A DNA stretch of 64,000 nt, taken from the NCBI GenBank assembly GCA_022539475.1, contig VCMS01000085.1:62001-126000 (forward strand), read 5' to 3'. Positions 1 to 12,440 of this stretch are shown here, one piece after another (position 1 is the stretch's first letter; each line of letters opens with the position of its first letter). The DNA is from Gracilaria domingensis (Eukaryota; Rhodophyta; Florideophyceae; Gracilariales; Gracilariaceae). The notes below the pieces were generated by a model. It was not told the origin of the DNA, made no database searches, and saw only the letters and a program-made list of their open reading frames with translations. The translations under genes were made by a program, and so were the position numbers.

Positions 1-3000
1 TCGTGTCCGGACTCCCCCGCTACTTGCATCAGATGTGGTGTAACGGAGTCCGGTCGACTGTACTGGAATAGCGTCTCAAAGTACTGCAGGGCTTTAAGGT
101 TTTAGGGGAACCTGCCACGTCACCTGAGTACTACTAGATGTCAGGTAGACAGCCGTAGGGCCGTGTATCTGCTCCGAAATTGCTATCACAAACCTTTTCT
201 GTGTGATTTTGGCAACCCAAAAGAAAAAGGACCAAGTTGTAAGTTACTAAGTACAACAGTTTCTGTCAGATACCCTCGACTACTTGGTAACACCACCTCA
301 CCTCAGCGTCACCATCCGTCACTCTTCTTCGCAGCTGGCAACCGCTCAACAGGAAGAAACTCCTCATAAGAGCAAATGCGTTCTTCACGGCTGTGCGAAG
401 ACCACAAATAGTTCTAAATTCTCGTGCAATTGCCATCCACAAGAAAACACCTCGCATTGTCATGCTGCGTACACAGAAGCTGTTCACTCCCGCGACTGTC
501 ACCGTTCAAATCCAGCTCCCCAAATCTGCTCGATACTCTCGAAGAAAACAGTCCTTTCTTCTAGCGTCTTCTCTTCGAAACTATTCAGCTCGAGGTTTTT
601 CAACTGCCCGTCGAGCACTCGAGACAAGATTTCGGCAAGAATTGACTCCATCATTTTGGTAACGGCTCTCCACATTTTAAGCTTCGGGACCGAGCGAGCT
701 CTTGTTTTGGAAAACTGAAAGGCTACGAGTGTCCTGATGTATTGCGAGACAGCGAAACTCCCTTTATTCTGTTTCTATGCATTAAACACACGTTTGCGGG
801 CACAAAAAAAACAATTTGTTGAAACTGGCGTCCAAACTCGATTTCGCCTACCGTCGGTACACTTGGTAATTCTTTCTCAAAAGCCCTCGTAATTCACTTC
901 GAACCCGAAGTCAGGATTGAGTTCCACCGCGATCTTCTCCAATTTATCGTTTCACGCTTCTTAGGACTTTACAGAAAGTGCAGCGATCTTATCAGTTCTT
1001 GCCAAGGTTATCCTTGAAGCGCAGATTTTTACAATCATTATCGATCGGAGATGTGGTGAATGGTGTTGAAAGCAATGCACTAGAAATCTTGCTTGGAGTG
1101 AAACTTAACCGGAAACTTCCACCTTATCCTGCGCCACGTACTTGGTAAGCAGTGTTCCAATTCACGTAGATTTTCCTGAAATCTTGCTCCGTGTGATTAA
1201 ACTTAGTAGGTGCTAACCATAGTGGTTTTGGCTAAAGCCATTCATCTTTAAATATTGATTAACCTAAGACACTTTTCTCATGGACACGTCGTCGTTAAGA
1301 CTTAAAAAGAACTGACAGGAGTGTTTCTTCCATCTCATTCACCCATCCTCAGTCCCAAGCCGTCTCTCGAGCCTCTCAAGGTTTCAGTCCGAAGGCATCT
1401 TCCCAATGAGATAGAATTTCCGCCTTCCCGAAACATCTTTTTAGCCCCTACCCGCGTCCCACGCCAAATAGAAGCCCTCTCTCATTTTCGACACTTTTTC
1501 GTAACCTAAAAGGCGAAGCTGTCTCGATCCTAGTACACATTGAGCAGCACTTCCTCTTCCAGATTCCCCCCCCAGGTTCCCCCCCTGGGGGAAACCTGGA
1601 GTAAGTGCTGCAGTTAACTGCGTATCTGCAGCATAGTCTAGATTTAAAGGTAGCATAGCAAGAAGGAGCAAGCCTACTGGCCTCCTGTGGTTCCGAAAGT
1701 TCTAATGAGAGGAAGAGCCCTGTCAAATATATATATATATATATATATATTTATGCAATGCCATAACACGAAGCGCAGCTCACCTTGTAGACTCCTTTTA
1801 GCAGGGGCGCAGGGAACCTCTTTAAGAAAAAAAGAGAACGTCAGAAACACGTGCCTGAGATACATGATCTCTCTCTGTTTAATTCCGGCATACTACAGTA
1901 CTACTGAGCGTTTCTGTTGAAAGAAACGTTCTCTCACCAGGAAGGCCAAAACCTAAAAGTTCCGGCCTCCGTTGGAGACCCGACCGCAGATCCGTTTTGC
2001 TTCCCGAAGGAAGACAGGCTCACCAACGTGAAGGCGGATCGCATGAGCCCGATACATGATTAACACCTGGGAACAACTGGGTGCACGTACTCTCTCTCTC
2101 GTTCTTTAGAGAAACGGTGAAGCTGGTTACGCTGCTATGTTCTTACATTGCAGCCCAGAAGGTAGCCGTTAGAACCAATTATACTCGAAAAAAAGAAAGT
2201 ATCCGCGAGAGTTTGAGAGCTCAAAAAGTCTTGATGATGCTCTCATTTTGTGCGATGAAGTTATCAGTCATTAGCAGAACTGAAGACTGCAGGAGAAGGA
2301 AGTTTGGCGCATAAAGGCGTATGGAAAGCTTTCGAAGAACGAAGTTTCGCGGTGGTGCGATTTGCAGAGTGATGAAGATCGCTACAGGAGAAAAGAAAAT
2401 GACATGTGTGCCAGGAAACAATTGTATGAAGGGTGCGATTTGGAACGAAGCATGAGGATCAGTGTGTTGGCTTCGATACTAGTGGAAATTTAGTGACTGC
2501 ATGTCGAAGCTACGACACTGGGGCGTCACAAAAAGCACATACGGGCATAAATGGATGATGACCAGGTACTGTGATGGATCATAGGCACAGTTCGAAAAGA
2601 ATGGGATGACGAGAAATGGGGGGCTCTTGCAAAGATAGTTTTTGTGCAAAGCCGGGAGGGTAAACTGTAGAGTTGAGTTGGTCAACAGACTCATTATCTT
2701 ATATATGACCGCCTCTTCTTCCTTCAGCATCAGGAGAGAAATCGGTAGCAAACATGGGATGGAGCGACAGGAAGCGGAGAAGAAACGAGAGTGCTACCGA
2801 GACAAGAAGACTTGTTTGTTAAACTTCTCTCTCGCCACTAGACAGGGGCATTTGGGTAGAGATGGCGGAGTTGTGTTGTTGAGTAGCAGTCGGAGGCTGG
2901 TATTGGTATTCGATGATTATATAAGCTACTGGAATGGATTCGTTGATGCAAAATATGGCAACTAGAAACGAACAATAGGATTGATGATGTATTACACTGT

Positions 3001-3788
3001 CGAAGAACGTATCGAGACGGTCTAGAGCAGTGTAGCTTTTAGTATTACAAAAAGTGGAAAAGAAGCTCATAATATAGTGCATCACTGCTCTTCAGAGGGC
3101 AGTTGCTTCCACAATGACAGGCATCGTTGACGGGAATGATTGTGCGCACAAGATGAAAACAGAGGCCGACTCTGCAGACTCGCGGCAAGCGCATTGACTA
3201 GGTGAGTGACCGGGAACTGGAAGAGCATTGTTTTCACAGCTGAAGACGACCAACTGTGGTCAAACGTGGACGTATGAGAGGGAGGAAGGGCAGCAGGCGA
3301 ATTTGGATGATTGTGCGCGGAGCGAGATGTCGATATACTAGCGTAGGAGGCGGGTATGAGCGCGACAGCTTTCAACGGCACGCTGTAGAGTGTCTTGTGG
3401 CGAGCTGGTGATGCGACACCGTATGAGCTTTTGAACTCTTTATCGCGCAGCAATGATGATTGCTGCAAGCGCGCTAGCTGCTCAGGGCGGTGGACGGCGG
3501 GTGATAGTTGTCGGGTGGGGTGATGGGCGACGAGGGGAAGCTGGTAGTAGGTTTCGAGCGATGGTGGGTTGAGCGGAGGGATGGCATTTTGATTGCGGCG
3601 GGGTGGCTGGCGACCAAGAAAAGGCGCTGCGGCGGGAAAGCGAAGCGAGCGGAGGGCGCATGTCTTTTTGGCAGCGGCACGCGCGAGGCACGCGCGAGGC
3701 ACGCGCCGGCGCGTTAGCTGTCAGTGACGACGCAAGGCTGACGGCAACGTCAGTGCGGCCACGCGCGTGCTCCACCACGCGCATCAGA
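1..3788. other. Gene-poor leading segment
   Basis: I see no gene I can support here. Both strands hold short overlapping frames without recognisable domains. A minus frame of about 200 codons (3082-3702) is rich in Ala, Ser and Pro but overlaps the promoter of the next gene, so I do not call it. The only clear structure is an (AT)n run near 1727-1752. The last few hundred bases become GC-rich as they approach the zinc-finger gene. Confidence 0.5.
1727..1752. repeat. (AT)n microsatellite
   Basis: About 12 uninterrupted AT units, read directly from the sequence. Confidence 0.95.
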
Positions 3789-3796
3789 TATATAAG
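3789..3796 (+). promoter_or_regulatory. TATA box of the zinc-finger gene
   Basis: TATATAAG lies 50 bp upstream of the ATG at 3846, in GC-rich surroundings where such a motif stands out. Transcription starting about 25-30 bp downstream would leave a leader of about 25-30 nt. This favours the ATG at 3846 over any upstream in-frame start. Confidence 0.6.
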
Positions 3797-3845
3797 CGTG
3801 CGCGCTCGCGTGCGCAGTGAAGCGGACGGCGGCAGTTCCGCGCGG

Positions 3846-5027
3846 ATGTCGCGCCCGCCCCTGCCGCGCCCGCCGCACGCCTCCACCTCCGCCTCCGCCT
3901 CCGCCTCCGCCTCCGCCTCCGCCTCCGCCTCCGCCTCCGCCTTCGCCGCCGCCTCCGCCGCGCCCGCGCCCGCGCCCGCGCTCGCGCACATGTCCGCCGC
4001 CGCGCGCGCCTCCGCCGATTACCCGCTGCTGGAGCTGCCGCCGTCGGCGCTGGAGCCCAAGCTGGAGCCCGACGCGCCCGACGCGCCGCCGCACGACGAC
4101 GCCGCCGCGCTGTACAACGCGCCGCTAGCGCTGCAGTCGCTGCCGCTGCCCACGCCTGCGTCGTCCGCGTTGTTGTACGCGCCGCCGCACCACGTGCCGC
4201 CCACCGCCGCCGCAGCGCCATGGAACGCTCCTCCGCCCGGCGTTCCTCCGCCGCCGCCGCCGCCGTTCCAGCCGTCGCGTCTTCCGCACTCCACCGACAC
4301 GCGTCGCGGCAAGGAGCGCGTGCAGCGTCGCTGTCCCAACTGCGGCACCATGAACCACATCCGCAAGAACAACTGCGCCGTGTGTGACGCGCCGAAACAG
4401 CCCGCCAAGAAGCGCACAAAGCGCCCCCGCAAGCGCCCCGCCCCACCCCGTGCAATATCCGATGCGCGTTTGTTCCACCCGCGAATGCTTATACCGCCCG
4501 CCCATACCCCCCCCACCGTTGGTTCGCACTCGCCGCGAATCGCCTTCTCCCACTCGCCCGTCACGTCATCCACCATCTCCCACCACGACGCCACTTCTGC
4601 AAGCCCGCATCTGCGACACCACGCCCACCAATCGTTGCCGCACTCGCAGCCGCAGCCGCAGTCACATCTCCAACATCCGGCTGCACTCCCGCCGCAAGTT
4701 CTGCAGCCACATTCTTCTTCGTTTCACCAGCAGACGTCCTTCCAACCCCATACCGCTCTCCAACAACCCGCTTTGCAGCAACCGCCCCTGCACCCGCATC
4801 ACCACGTCATGTTGCAACCGCACCAGCAGCAGCACCATCCGCTCTCGCAGCATCCCCTCCCGGCTCAACACTCCCCGCCCTCTTTGTTGCATCATCTTCC
4901 CCAGCATTCCTCTACTCCCACCCTGACCCCCACCACTACCTCATCGAATCCTCAACCTTTCGACTCGTCCACCGCGTCTTCATCCCATCCGCATCAATCC
5001 TACCATTTACCTGATGCTGCGCCTTGA
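3846..5027 (+). CDS. Low-complexity nuclear protein with a RanBP2-like zinc finger
   Basis: Intact single-exon frame of 393 codons. The N-terminal third is Ser-Ala, Pro and Ala rich because of a GCCTCC hexanucleotide run. Residues 163-180 hold a C-x2-C-x10-C-x2-C finger (CPNCG...CAVC) with an Asn four residues after the second Cys, the RanBP2 spacing, but no Trp before the first Cys as typical RanBP2 fingers have. A basic stretch at about 184-198 (KKRTKRPRKRP) looks like a nuclear localisation signal. The C-terminal half is Pro, His, Gln and Ser rich without a recognised fold. A role as a transcription or RNA-associated regulator is plausible from composition but is inference. I chose the 3846 start because of the TATA box. 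A second Met near 3990 is the alternative. GC content is far above the neighbouring DNA. This is the only host gene in the window that looks functional. Confidence 0.8.
   Translation: MSRPPLPRPPHASTSASASASASASASASASAFAAASAAPAPAPALAHMSAAARASADYPLLELPPSALEPKLEPDAPDAPPHDDAAALYNAPLALQSLPLPTPASSALLYAPPHHVPPTAAAAPWNAPPPGVPPPPPPPFQPSRLPHSTDTRRGKERVQRRCPNCGTMNHIRKNNCAVCDAPKQPAKKRTKRPRKRPAPPRAISDARLFHPRMLIPPAHTPPTVGSHSPRIAFSHSPVTSSTISHHDATSASPHLRHHAHQSLPHSQPQPQSHLQHPAALPPQVLQPHSSSFHQQTSFQPHTALQQPALQQPPLHPHHHVMLQPHQQQHHPLSQHPLPAQHSPPSLLHHLPQHSSTPTLTPTTTSSNPQPFDSSTASSSHPHQSYHLPDAAP
3879..3961 (+). repeat. GCCTCC hexanucleotide repeat inside the coding region
   Basis: About a dozen near-perfect GCCTCC units encode an alternating Ser-Ala tract near the N terminus of the zinc-finger protein. 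Length changes would keep the frame. Confidence 0.9.
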
Positions 5028-8000
5028 GTTTTGAATCGCTCTTGAGAGCCATCTATTTATGTAATGTATATAGTTCGTCTCTACTGGCATATAGTCACAG
5101 CTCTTAAACTGTCAGCGGCCAAGCAGTAAATCATCAGATTCGGTTTCCACACCCTCATCCTTCCCATGCTGACCCCCCTCCATCAGCTCTTGCTTCATTA
5201 TGCCCTGAAATGAATACGCATTGTAAGATAGATGTCGATAAAGCCCCGATCACTAAGCTGAACACGTTGCTGAGTTACTACGGTATCAGAACACGTATGT
5301 GATGTAACTTCTGTTGTTCGCTTCATTCTACGTGCTCCGTGGTCGACCTAAATATACTTTACTCTCATCACCTCCGTATTCAGGGCTCAACAAGCAAAGC
5401 TTGTTGCCCACGATACCAACCCCCGTTGTTACATGTCAGACACAAGCATGCTCTGAACTGTTTTTAGAAACATGTCCACAGCTTCATCTCGCTGCTTTTA
5501 ATTATATCGCCAATCATCCGCGGAGCGCGAGATTAACAATTCAGAGCAATAATGGCGCGGGAGAAGCATCTCAAGTTTCCTGGACCGCAGCGGATGTACG
5601 TATAGCATTCAGACATACCTTATGCGCGCTGCATGGGCGTGATGCAGCACGTTAAGCACACTGCCTGCAAATTTGAATGGTTGGCAAAGTGATCTTGAGC
5701 CGTTTTTGGTTGAAGGCATCTGCCCATGAACGCGTCTTTGACGGTGGGCTGCATTCGCCAAAAGTTACGCGATCAAGTGAAACACCCCAACCGTCGCACG
5801 TAAGAGTCTGCAAATTAAATTCAAAAGGAGCATGCACCACGTTAACGTCGCAACGTCCCGAAGACTGTATGAGCAACACTCCATTTGATTTGGGAGCGTC
5901 GAAAAACATACAAACTTGCAACGCATCCATCCGAAACACATCTGCTTGGGTCACCAATAGATGAGATGCCCTTGGATGCCAAAGCGCCCCAGGCCATTGC
6001 GTTCTTATCCACACTGTTGGCTTCCTCTTCTTTCTTTGTATCTGTACGCGAATATTTGCTGTAGATCATGTATTAAGAATCTTAGCTACTCAGTGAGTAA
6101 CACGAAAGCGCCTGAAGTCGAATCAATATAGTTAGGAAGTCGTGAGTTGGAGTGGATTAACGTTGCAGTGCGTCCATAGCCCAAGCAACGATACAATATT
6201 TTATTGTCTCTTCACTGTTCGCCCCTTTGATTATTGATGTTCTTCTTTATTTCGGACATCGACCTCTAATTCCTAGGTTGAAGTAGAACATTCGTTAGAG
6301 AGATATTCTCTCTCTTCAAGAAGGCCAGCAACTTGTGTGGGTGTTGTCTAACCAAGATTTTGAAGACTATTTGATGTTGTTCTTTCTCTCCCACAAGATT
6401 AGTGTTTAAGGCACAGGAGGTCAGTTTCAACGTACTGTGCAATCTTTTGTTCAACCGACTTCCTGTCAAGAGTTAGAGGGCACCTCAGTCACATTGTTGT
6501 TGAAATATAGACCGAACGGAGTGGTGGATATCACCCTGCAGCATTGTCTCTGCCAATTCCGCAGCCCCTCAGTACCCAGAGGAAACCATCAGTGCAACAA
6601 AAACGGCCCATCTCACAAAACTAATGAATACCTCACACATAGACCCCCACTTTGCGACAAACCTTTAGTTCAGGAATTCCCTTTAGAGATTCCGTTCACC
6701 GAAAGCAGGAAGCTGTGCTCTCAGGGTTCTTATCTGCGGTTCGACAGCAAAAGCTTTTAATTCCTATAGCCGCTTGAGCTATGGAGCTGTGAAACATGGT
6801 GGGATACTATTCCCTATTGCTCATCTCTGACCTGTTCGACAGATTCTTCCTCTGACTGACACGGAAGCCTGAAAGCGATGAAACTAGATCCCATGCAGGC
6901 TTTCTTCACGCATTCTGAAAGAGATCAGAAGTAACCAAAACGGTTGAAGAATACGCTTAATTGTTCATGGTTTGTGGTTTGACGTTTTGGTTCTGATGCT
7001 TAGAGGCTGCACTCAAAACAGATATTAAGCAATTGCCTAATCGGTTTGTCGCCATAAGCTCTTGAAGGATGTTAGAATCAGGTCTCAGAATTTGATGCCA
7101 GACCTCGATCAGCCCGCAAAATACTTCAGTCTTCTAACTCGGGTCATGTCATGTCTTTATGTAGTTTCAGCGAGCTACAGATCGAAGATATCATAAGTGC
7201 CTCAACACTTCCAGCGATGTGCCTTGGGCAAGCACAGGAGCGGCCGCAGCTCAGCTGATAAGCACTGTTAGTACTTCTTCCTGGAATGCGTAGCACAGGT
7301 TCATGTCCTCACACGGCAGTTCCTTCCAATTCACAGGAGGGATCACGATATTGTGCTGGGTTTAGAAGTGCCGTACACGGTATAGTGCTAACCAAATTGG
7401 CAGCACGACTTGTAGAAAGCGTACCTTGATTAGTCACTCTATACTGCCAAGTTCCAAATAGTGCCACCTGGTTTGCCGTGGCGAGGGGTAGCACTAAAGC
7501 GTAGACCGCACTTGTATATGCGTCGTTCTGCCTCACCGTCTTCTTCTCTTGACTTCAGACCTTACAGATATGCCCGGTCTCGAGGCCCTTTGGTACAGAC
7601 GGATAATTGCTCCATGGTAAGAGATCTAGAGGGGTACTAGTACTAAATCACTCTCTCATCCAGAGCACTTTTCCTCAGCCAAAAAACTTCACCCAGACAA
7701 GGAACACACCATTTCACACCCCCAGATCCGGGGACAGAGAAGTTGGTTGATTCGTCTTCGGTCTTGCCGGGAACTATGTTCGTATTCTGTTGCGATCGAA
7801 GATCACTGCTCAAAATTCGTTCATAAACGCAACAATATCTAAGCTCACCAACCGATAAAAGGTTGCAAGCAAACACCAAGCAAACAGGTGCCCTTGGTAG
7901 AAATCGAGGTCCACAAGGCAGCAAAGGCAGGTCGATTTTGATCTCTGAAATCACGAAAATTACCGTTCCAACATGTATGATACGTGTACTTTTTTCGAGG

Positions 8001-11000
8001 CAGTGCCATCCTGACGAATGTCAGTCAGTTCGCACTTCCTCGTTCTGAAAGATACTATTCTCATTAGAAAGCTGTTGCAACGTATTTTTAGTATATGCTT
8101 TAATCGTATGGACCACGTTTGCCGAGGCCGCAAAAGAATGACCTGTGGCAGACACTTCGTGCTTCATAATGAGAGGCTTAGGAAGCTTTTGTCATGATAA
8201 GAACAGCACCCCATTTGAACACAATAACCAACACAGCTGCAAGTCGAGGAAGTTTCTGAGTGCGTCGAACGAGCTGGAAGCTAAATCGGAAGTACATGTA
8301 GAAGCAAGTTAATTCATCAACTTTTCTCTACGAAATATGGAATGCTGTTCCAAGAAAGTTCCTTTCTTGAGCAACAGCTCCAACAATTAGAACTGGTTTT
8401 GGCATGGTTGAAGACTAAATTCTCCAAAACTGTTGGATCACAAGTTCTTCTGCTGAATTTAACCTCTTTGAAACTTTTTCCTAATTTAGTGTGTTCATAA
8501 TATTTGCTTCTTTTTGAAAGACTCCGTGTCTGACATTTCTTCAACAGTCCATAGGATGCTTTGTTCTGTACCCTTCCCACACAGATAACTTTTTAACTAC
8601 TTGTGCAGAAAAGTCACACTTCTAATCAACTTCTCTTCGACATTCAGGCAGTTGAAACATACCAGTAGCTCAGGTTCAAATCGCAGCGGTTGCTGTTGCA
8701 CACTGGCAGAATGCAATCGTCGTTTAGGTTAACGAGGAAGAGGAACATTGTCGTACGGAATTGACCAAAACCATTACTGCTGATAATCCATTTCTGGGTA
8801 CAGGTGCTCCAATGACTGCGGTCCTAGTACTGATGATCTACTGACTTATGATAAACCAACAAATTGGACTTTTACTTGGAAATTTGTGAAGTGCAGAGGT
8901 TGACTTCACCTGGTAAATGTACTACCACCTGCATGTTGGGCCTGGATTCGGTCCATCCGATTTTTATCCGAGAGGTGATGCGCCGAATACATGATTTGAC
9001 TTTCGGAAGAGTTAAGGCAAAGCCGGCTGCTTCGATGCTTCGGTTCTTTCTCTCTTCGAGCCTTCGTAAATCATACCACGTACTTACAATTGACAAGTTT
9101 TTATGAGCAGATAACGGCCAGATACAGGACGTACTGTACTCCATCTGGCAGTTCAAAAATTGGGGCCAATAGATCAAGATTAACTTAAATTGTCACGGAT
9201 AACATTCAGTTCACTAATATCGATATCTTTTAATTCTATAAACCGTCATATACGGGGAATTGTTAGTTGTCCTGTTCACCGGTACCGTACTTGTATGTTA
9301 TAGTAGTGTCATGAACGTTCCTTTGTAATACATGTACAGCAAATATTATTTGATGTTGCATCTTCGATGTCAGGTGTAATATACTTAGTAAGGTTCGAAC
9401 TATTTGTTCATTCTACTGAGAAGATTGAAGCAACCTTCAGGCTGCTACAAGAAAGACAAGGCAGGCATGATCGGCTACTACATTAAAATGACTGAATTCT
9501 CGTTTTCGGCAGATGTTGGATAGTTTAGGAATTTGTGTTTTATCATAATACTGTACACAACATTGGAAAGGACTAGCTGCTCTCAAATTGCGAGAGAGCA
9601 AAACATTGATATGCACTTCTGAACAGTGTAATGGCTCGAAAACGTTGTCCACCGAGACCACGTCGGTTGAGACGGATAGCATCATTTGGGAGCATCAAGA
9701 CGAAGTGTAACCTTTCCTTACGTGGGAATCCGGGAAACAAACTTCATTTCATCGACATATCTTTAAACTCTGTCGATAGATTTGAAAGCATGGTTCTACA
9801 TGGTTCCCATGGCGGAGCCCGTACCCTCAACATCAAACCGTCGAAAGTTCGCAAAGCGGTGGCTAAAGTTTCCGACAGGTGTTCGTGTGCAAGTCTAACT
9901 CAAGCTTTGTATGCATGTGCATCCAATGTTGCTGCGTGGTTAAGGTTGGATGATCCGCGAGCCTCCAGGATCGCGCAAGGCTGAGCTGTGCTTGGCGGGG
10001 CCGAAGGCTGCGAATTCGATACCACGCAAAAGACGTGATCGTATGGGGCCAGTACGAGGCAAGCGTACCGCACACGAATTCAGCTCGTGGCCCGAGGCTG
10101 AGCGTCGTCTTGACGTAGTAACTTGGACGGTACACGAAGAGAGAAGACGCCGTGTCAGCTTGTACGTCACGACGTCAGCTGACATTGTACCATTGAAAGG
10201 GTTGCCCCGCTGAACACGTTAAGCATATATGCGTCCGCCACGGCGCATACCGAAGTCGGCAGCTCCTCGGATGGGTTCTATGCACGACTTGTGCCGGGCG
10301 CGTGTGAAGCTTAGTCAAAAGCTTGGAACGCGCGACGGACCAATCGGCGCATGTGGCGTGTGCGCTTCCGCTACACGAGCATCGCATGGGTGCAGCGAGC
10401 ACGTGAGACATGCCTTGCATCCGGTTCCAAAAAGTCAAGGAAGAAAATCCGAGCCGAGTCCTTTGCGCCGCATTCAAGTATTAGTTACGGAACTATCAAG
10501 AGTTCAACAAAACATGCGAACAAGAACTCCGAGGAAGCTCTCAACTTCCGCCGTCGATGAAGTTCACAGAAGATGATACAAGTTTGTTTTTCTTCTGTAC
10601 CCAAAGGGAATAATTTTTGATCCTCCCATGAAATATTTTTAGTTTTCCAGTATTTTAATGTCTGTCTGGGTAAGAAATCGCCATTTTATCGCCCCACCCC
10701 TTAGCCATTCACAATAAATTCCACTTTTGGCATTCTCGGACAAACAAAGCGATCTATCATTCGTTTGATATTTGCATCACTCAATCTGAAGAAAATAAAC
10801 ATTATTACAAATCCCGTTTGTAAACCTCACATTATAGCATCGTAATAATATTACACGCAAATTTCTTTGCATATTATGCAATAAATTCTTATGTTAATGT
10901 TTCTTAAGTTTGTGTTAGCTTTCTTTGCTGCGTTAGTAAAATTTTTGTTGACGTTCAAGATAAGTTTTTTGTTTTACAGGTACTGAATGAGAGCAATTTT

Positions 11001-12054
11001 TTGTTCTGGTTCTTTTGTTGTTCTTTGACTATTAACCACTAATGCTTTACAAAAACCATGCTTGTATGCTTATACTTAAGAGTATCAAAACAAAGTAATT
11101 TAAAAATTACTTTGTTTTCATACTCTTCGCCACGTGTGCAGAGTGCGAAATCGGACTGTGCGCGGTGCGTTGCAGCATTAGAAGGCCACTTTTGCAGCTT
11201 CTGCTCCTCATGTACACCTACCTAGTAAATGGGGAGCTCTACCGCTCTATAGTAACTTCTCGCAAAGTAAGACCTGCAAATAGACCACGCCAAACAACTA
11301 CTATTTCCTCGAGCCGCTTACACTCAGCGCGCATCACTCAAAAGCGCCTCACGTACCCAAGCGCCCATTTTCTTTACAACTGCCAAATACTGGCATTATT
11401 TTTCTTGCCCGACACTTAACAACCGGTTGCACATTTTTCTCTATAATTTCTTTGCCTTTAGTCGCAATTACAAATTAAATGCCTTTCCAGCCTGTTACAC
11501 GTACAGCTTTTACCATTTGTGATTTGTAAATTATTAAGAAACACCTTTTTTGAACAAGCCGCGTTTTTTTGCTTGATTTCATTTTTTAAATTTAAAATTT
11601 TTCTCAAGCATAATCGGAACCTTCCATGCATGTTTGCTCACTAACCTCATACATTTATTTGAATGAAAAAGGTAGGTCGTTAAAGGGACAAAATATCTTT
11701 GGGGTCTGTAAAGTCAGCATATAATCACTTGCAGCCTTGGTCATCAACCTTGCTCTCCAGCAGATGCGCTTTTTGCTGACAGACACGTCCTGTAGATTAA
11801 AGATTTCCAACGGCGCTTGCTACTCATTTACTGAACGCTCATGTGCGCTAGCGTTGTGTGGCACTTGAGTGCGGAGCTCTGTGTAGGGTCAACAAGGCGG
11901 CGGGATGCAACGCGTAAAACTTTAAACCTTGGAAGCATCTACCGTTGCCTAAAGTGCACGGTGATCAAGTCGCACATACGTCTGCACTGATGTGTGACAG
12001 GCAAATATAAACCGCAATTTTAGCAAAATTAACAAGAAAAAATATTACTTATTG
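5028..12054. other. Seven kilobases without a supportable gene
   Basis: Moderate to low GC DNA with only short frames on both strands (for example 5314-5655, 6437-6760, 9631-9984, 10229-10576). None has a recognisable motif, and several overlap each other on opposite strands. It may be intergenic DNA, UTR or old transposon remains. The one clear structure is a long hairpin at 11078-11127. Confidence 0.5.
11078..11127. repeat. 50-bp near-perfect palindrome
   Basis: Two 24-base arms match as reverse complements except for one position, separated by two bases. The left arm begins AAGAGTATC and the right arm ends ATACTCTT. No gene ends immediately beside it, so a terminator role is not obvious. 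It may be a terminus or relic of a small element. Confidence 0.85.
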
Positions 12055-12440
12055 AATACTGACTGCAAAACCAAACTAGCTTCTAACGAGTCTTTCCGGT
12101 GCTTAGAATTACCATTTGGTGTTAAAGGTTGGCGACTAGCTCGTCTAGTACCCCCAAGCACATCTTGAGCTCTGACGGATCTTGTGCTACGTGATAGACC
12201 GAGTGTCGCACTTGCGATGCGTCACCACAGTACATATCTATACTACCTAACAAAACTTAATTCTAAGTTATTGAAAATGATCTCAATAGTCCTTTACTTG
12301 CGTGGACGTACGCGTTTCACGTGTAACAGTAAACACACGTGCCCAAACACGGGTAAAGTCACCAATTGGTCGCGTAGAGCTTCCATCGATCTTGCGTACT
12401 ATACTTTACGTTGCAGGCATATGATGCGCCCCGTTATCCC
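12055..12440 (+). repeat. Dispersed repeat, copy 1
   Basis: Diverged but collinear with 50655-51050. Shared blocks include an ACATATCTA-ACTAC segment followed by a TTAATTCT stretch, and a later TAGAGCT...GATC...TA-TATACT segment in the same order. There is no coding content. It may be part of an LTR or a non-autonomous element, but I cannot define its ends. Confidence 0.5.

Noticed and set aside
502-654. Short minus frame starting MMESILAEILSRVLDGQLKN, resembling the start of VPS13 (chorein N-terminal) proteins
   Set aside because: Only about 51 codons before a stop, and nothing further along on either side continues the domain. The similarity may be chance.
3082-3702. Minus frame of about 206 codons divergent from the zinc-finger gene
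   Set aside because: It overlaps the promoter and GC-rich upstream region, contains no motif, and frames of this length arise easily in GC-rich DNA.
3784-4455. Long frames antisense to the zinc-finger gene with Arg, Gly or Ala runs
   Set aside because: These are shadows of the hexanucleotide and Pro-rich codons on the opposite strand.
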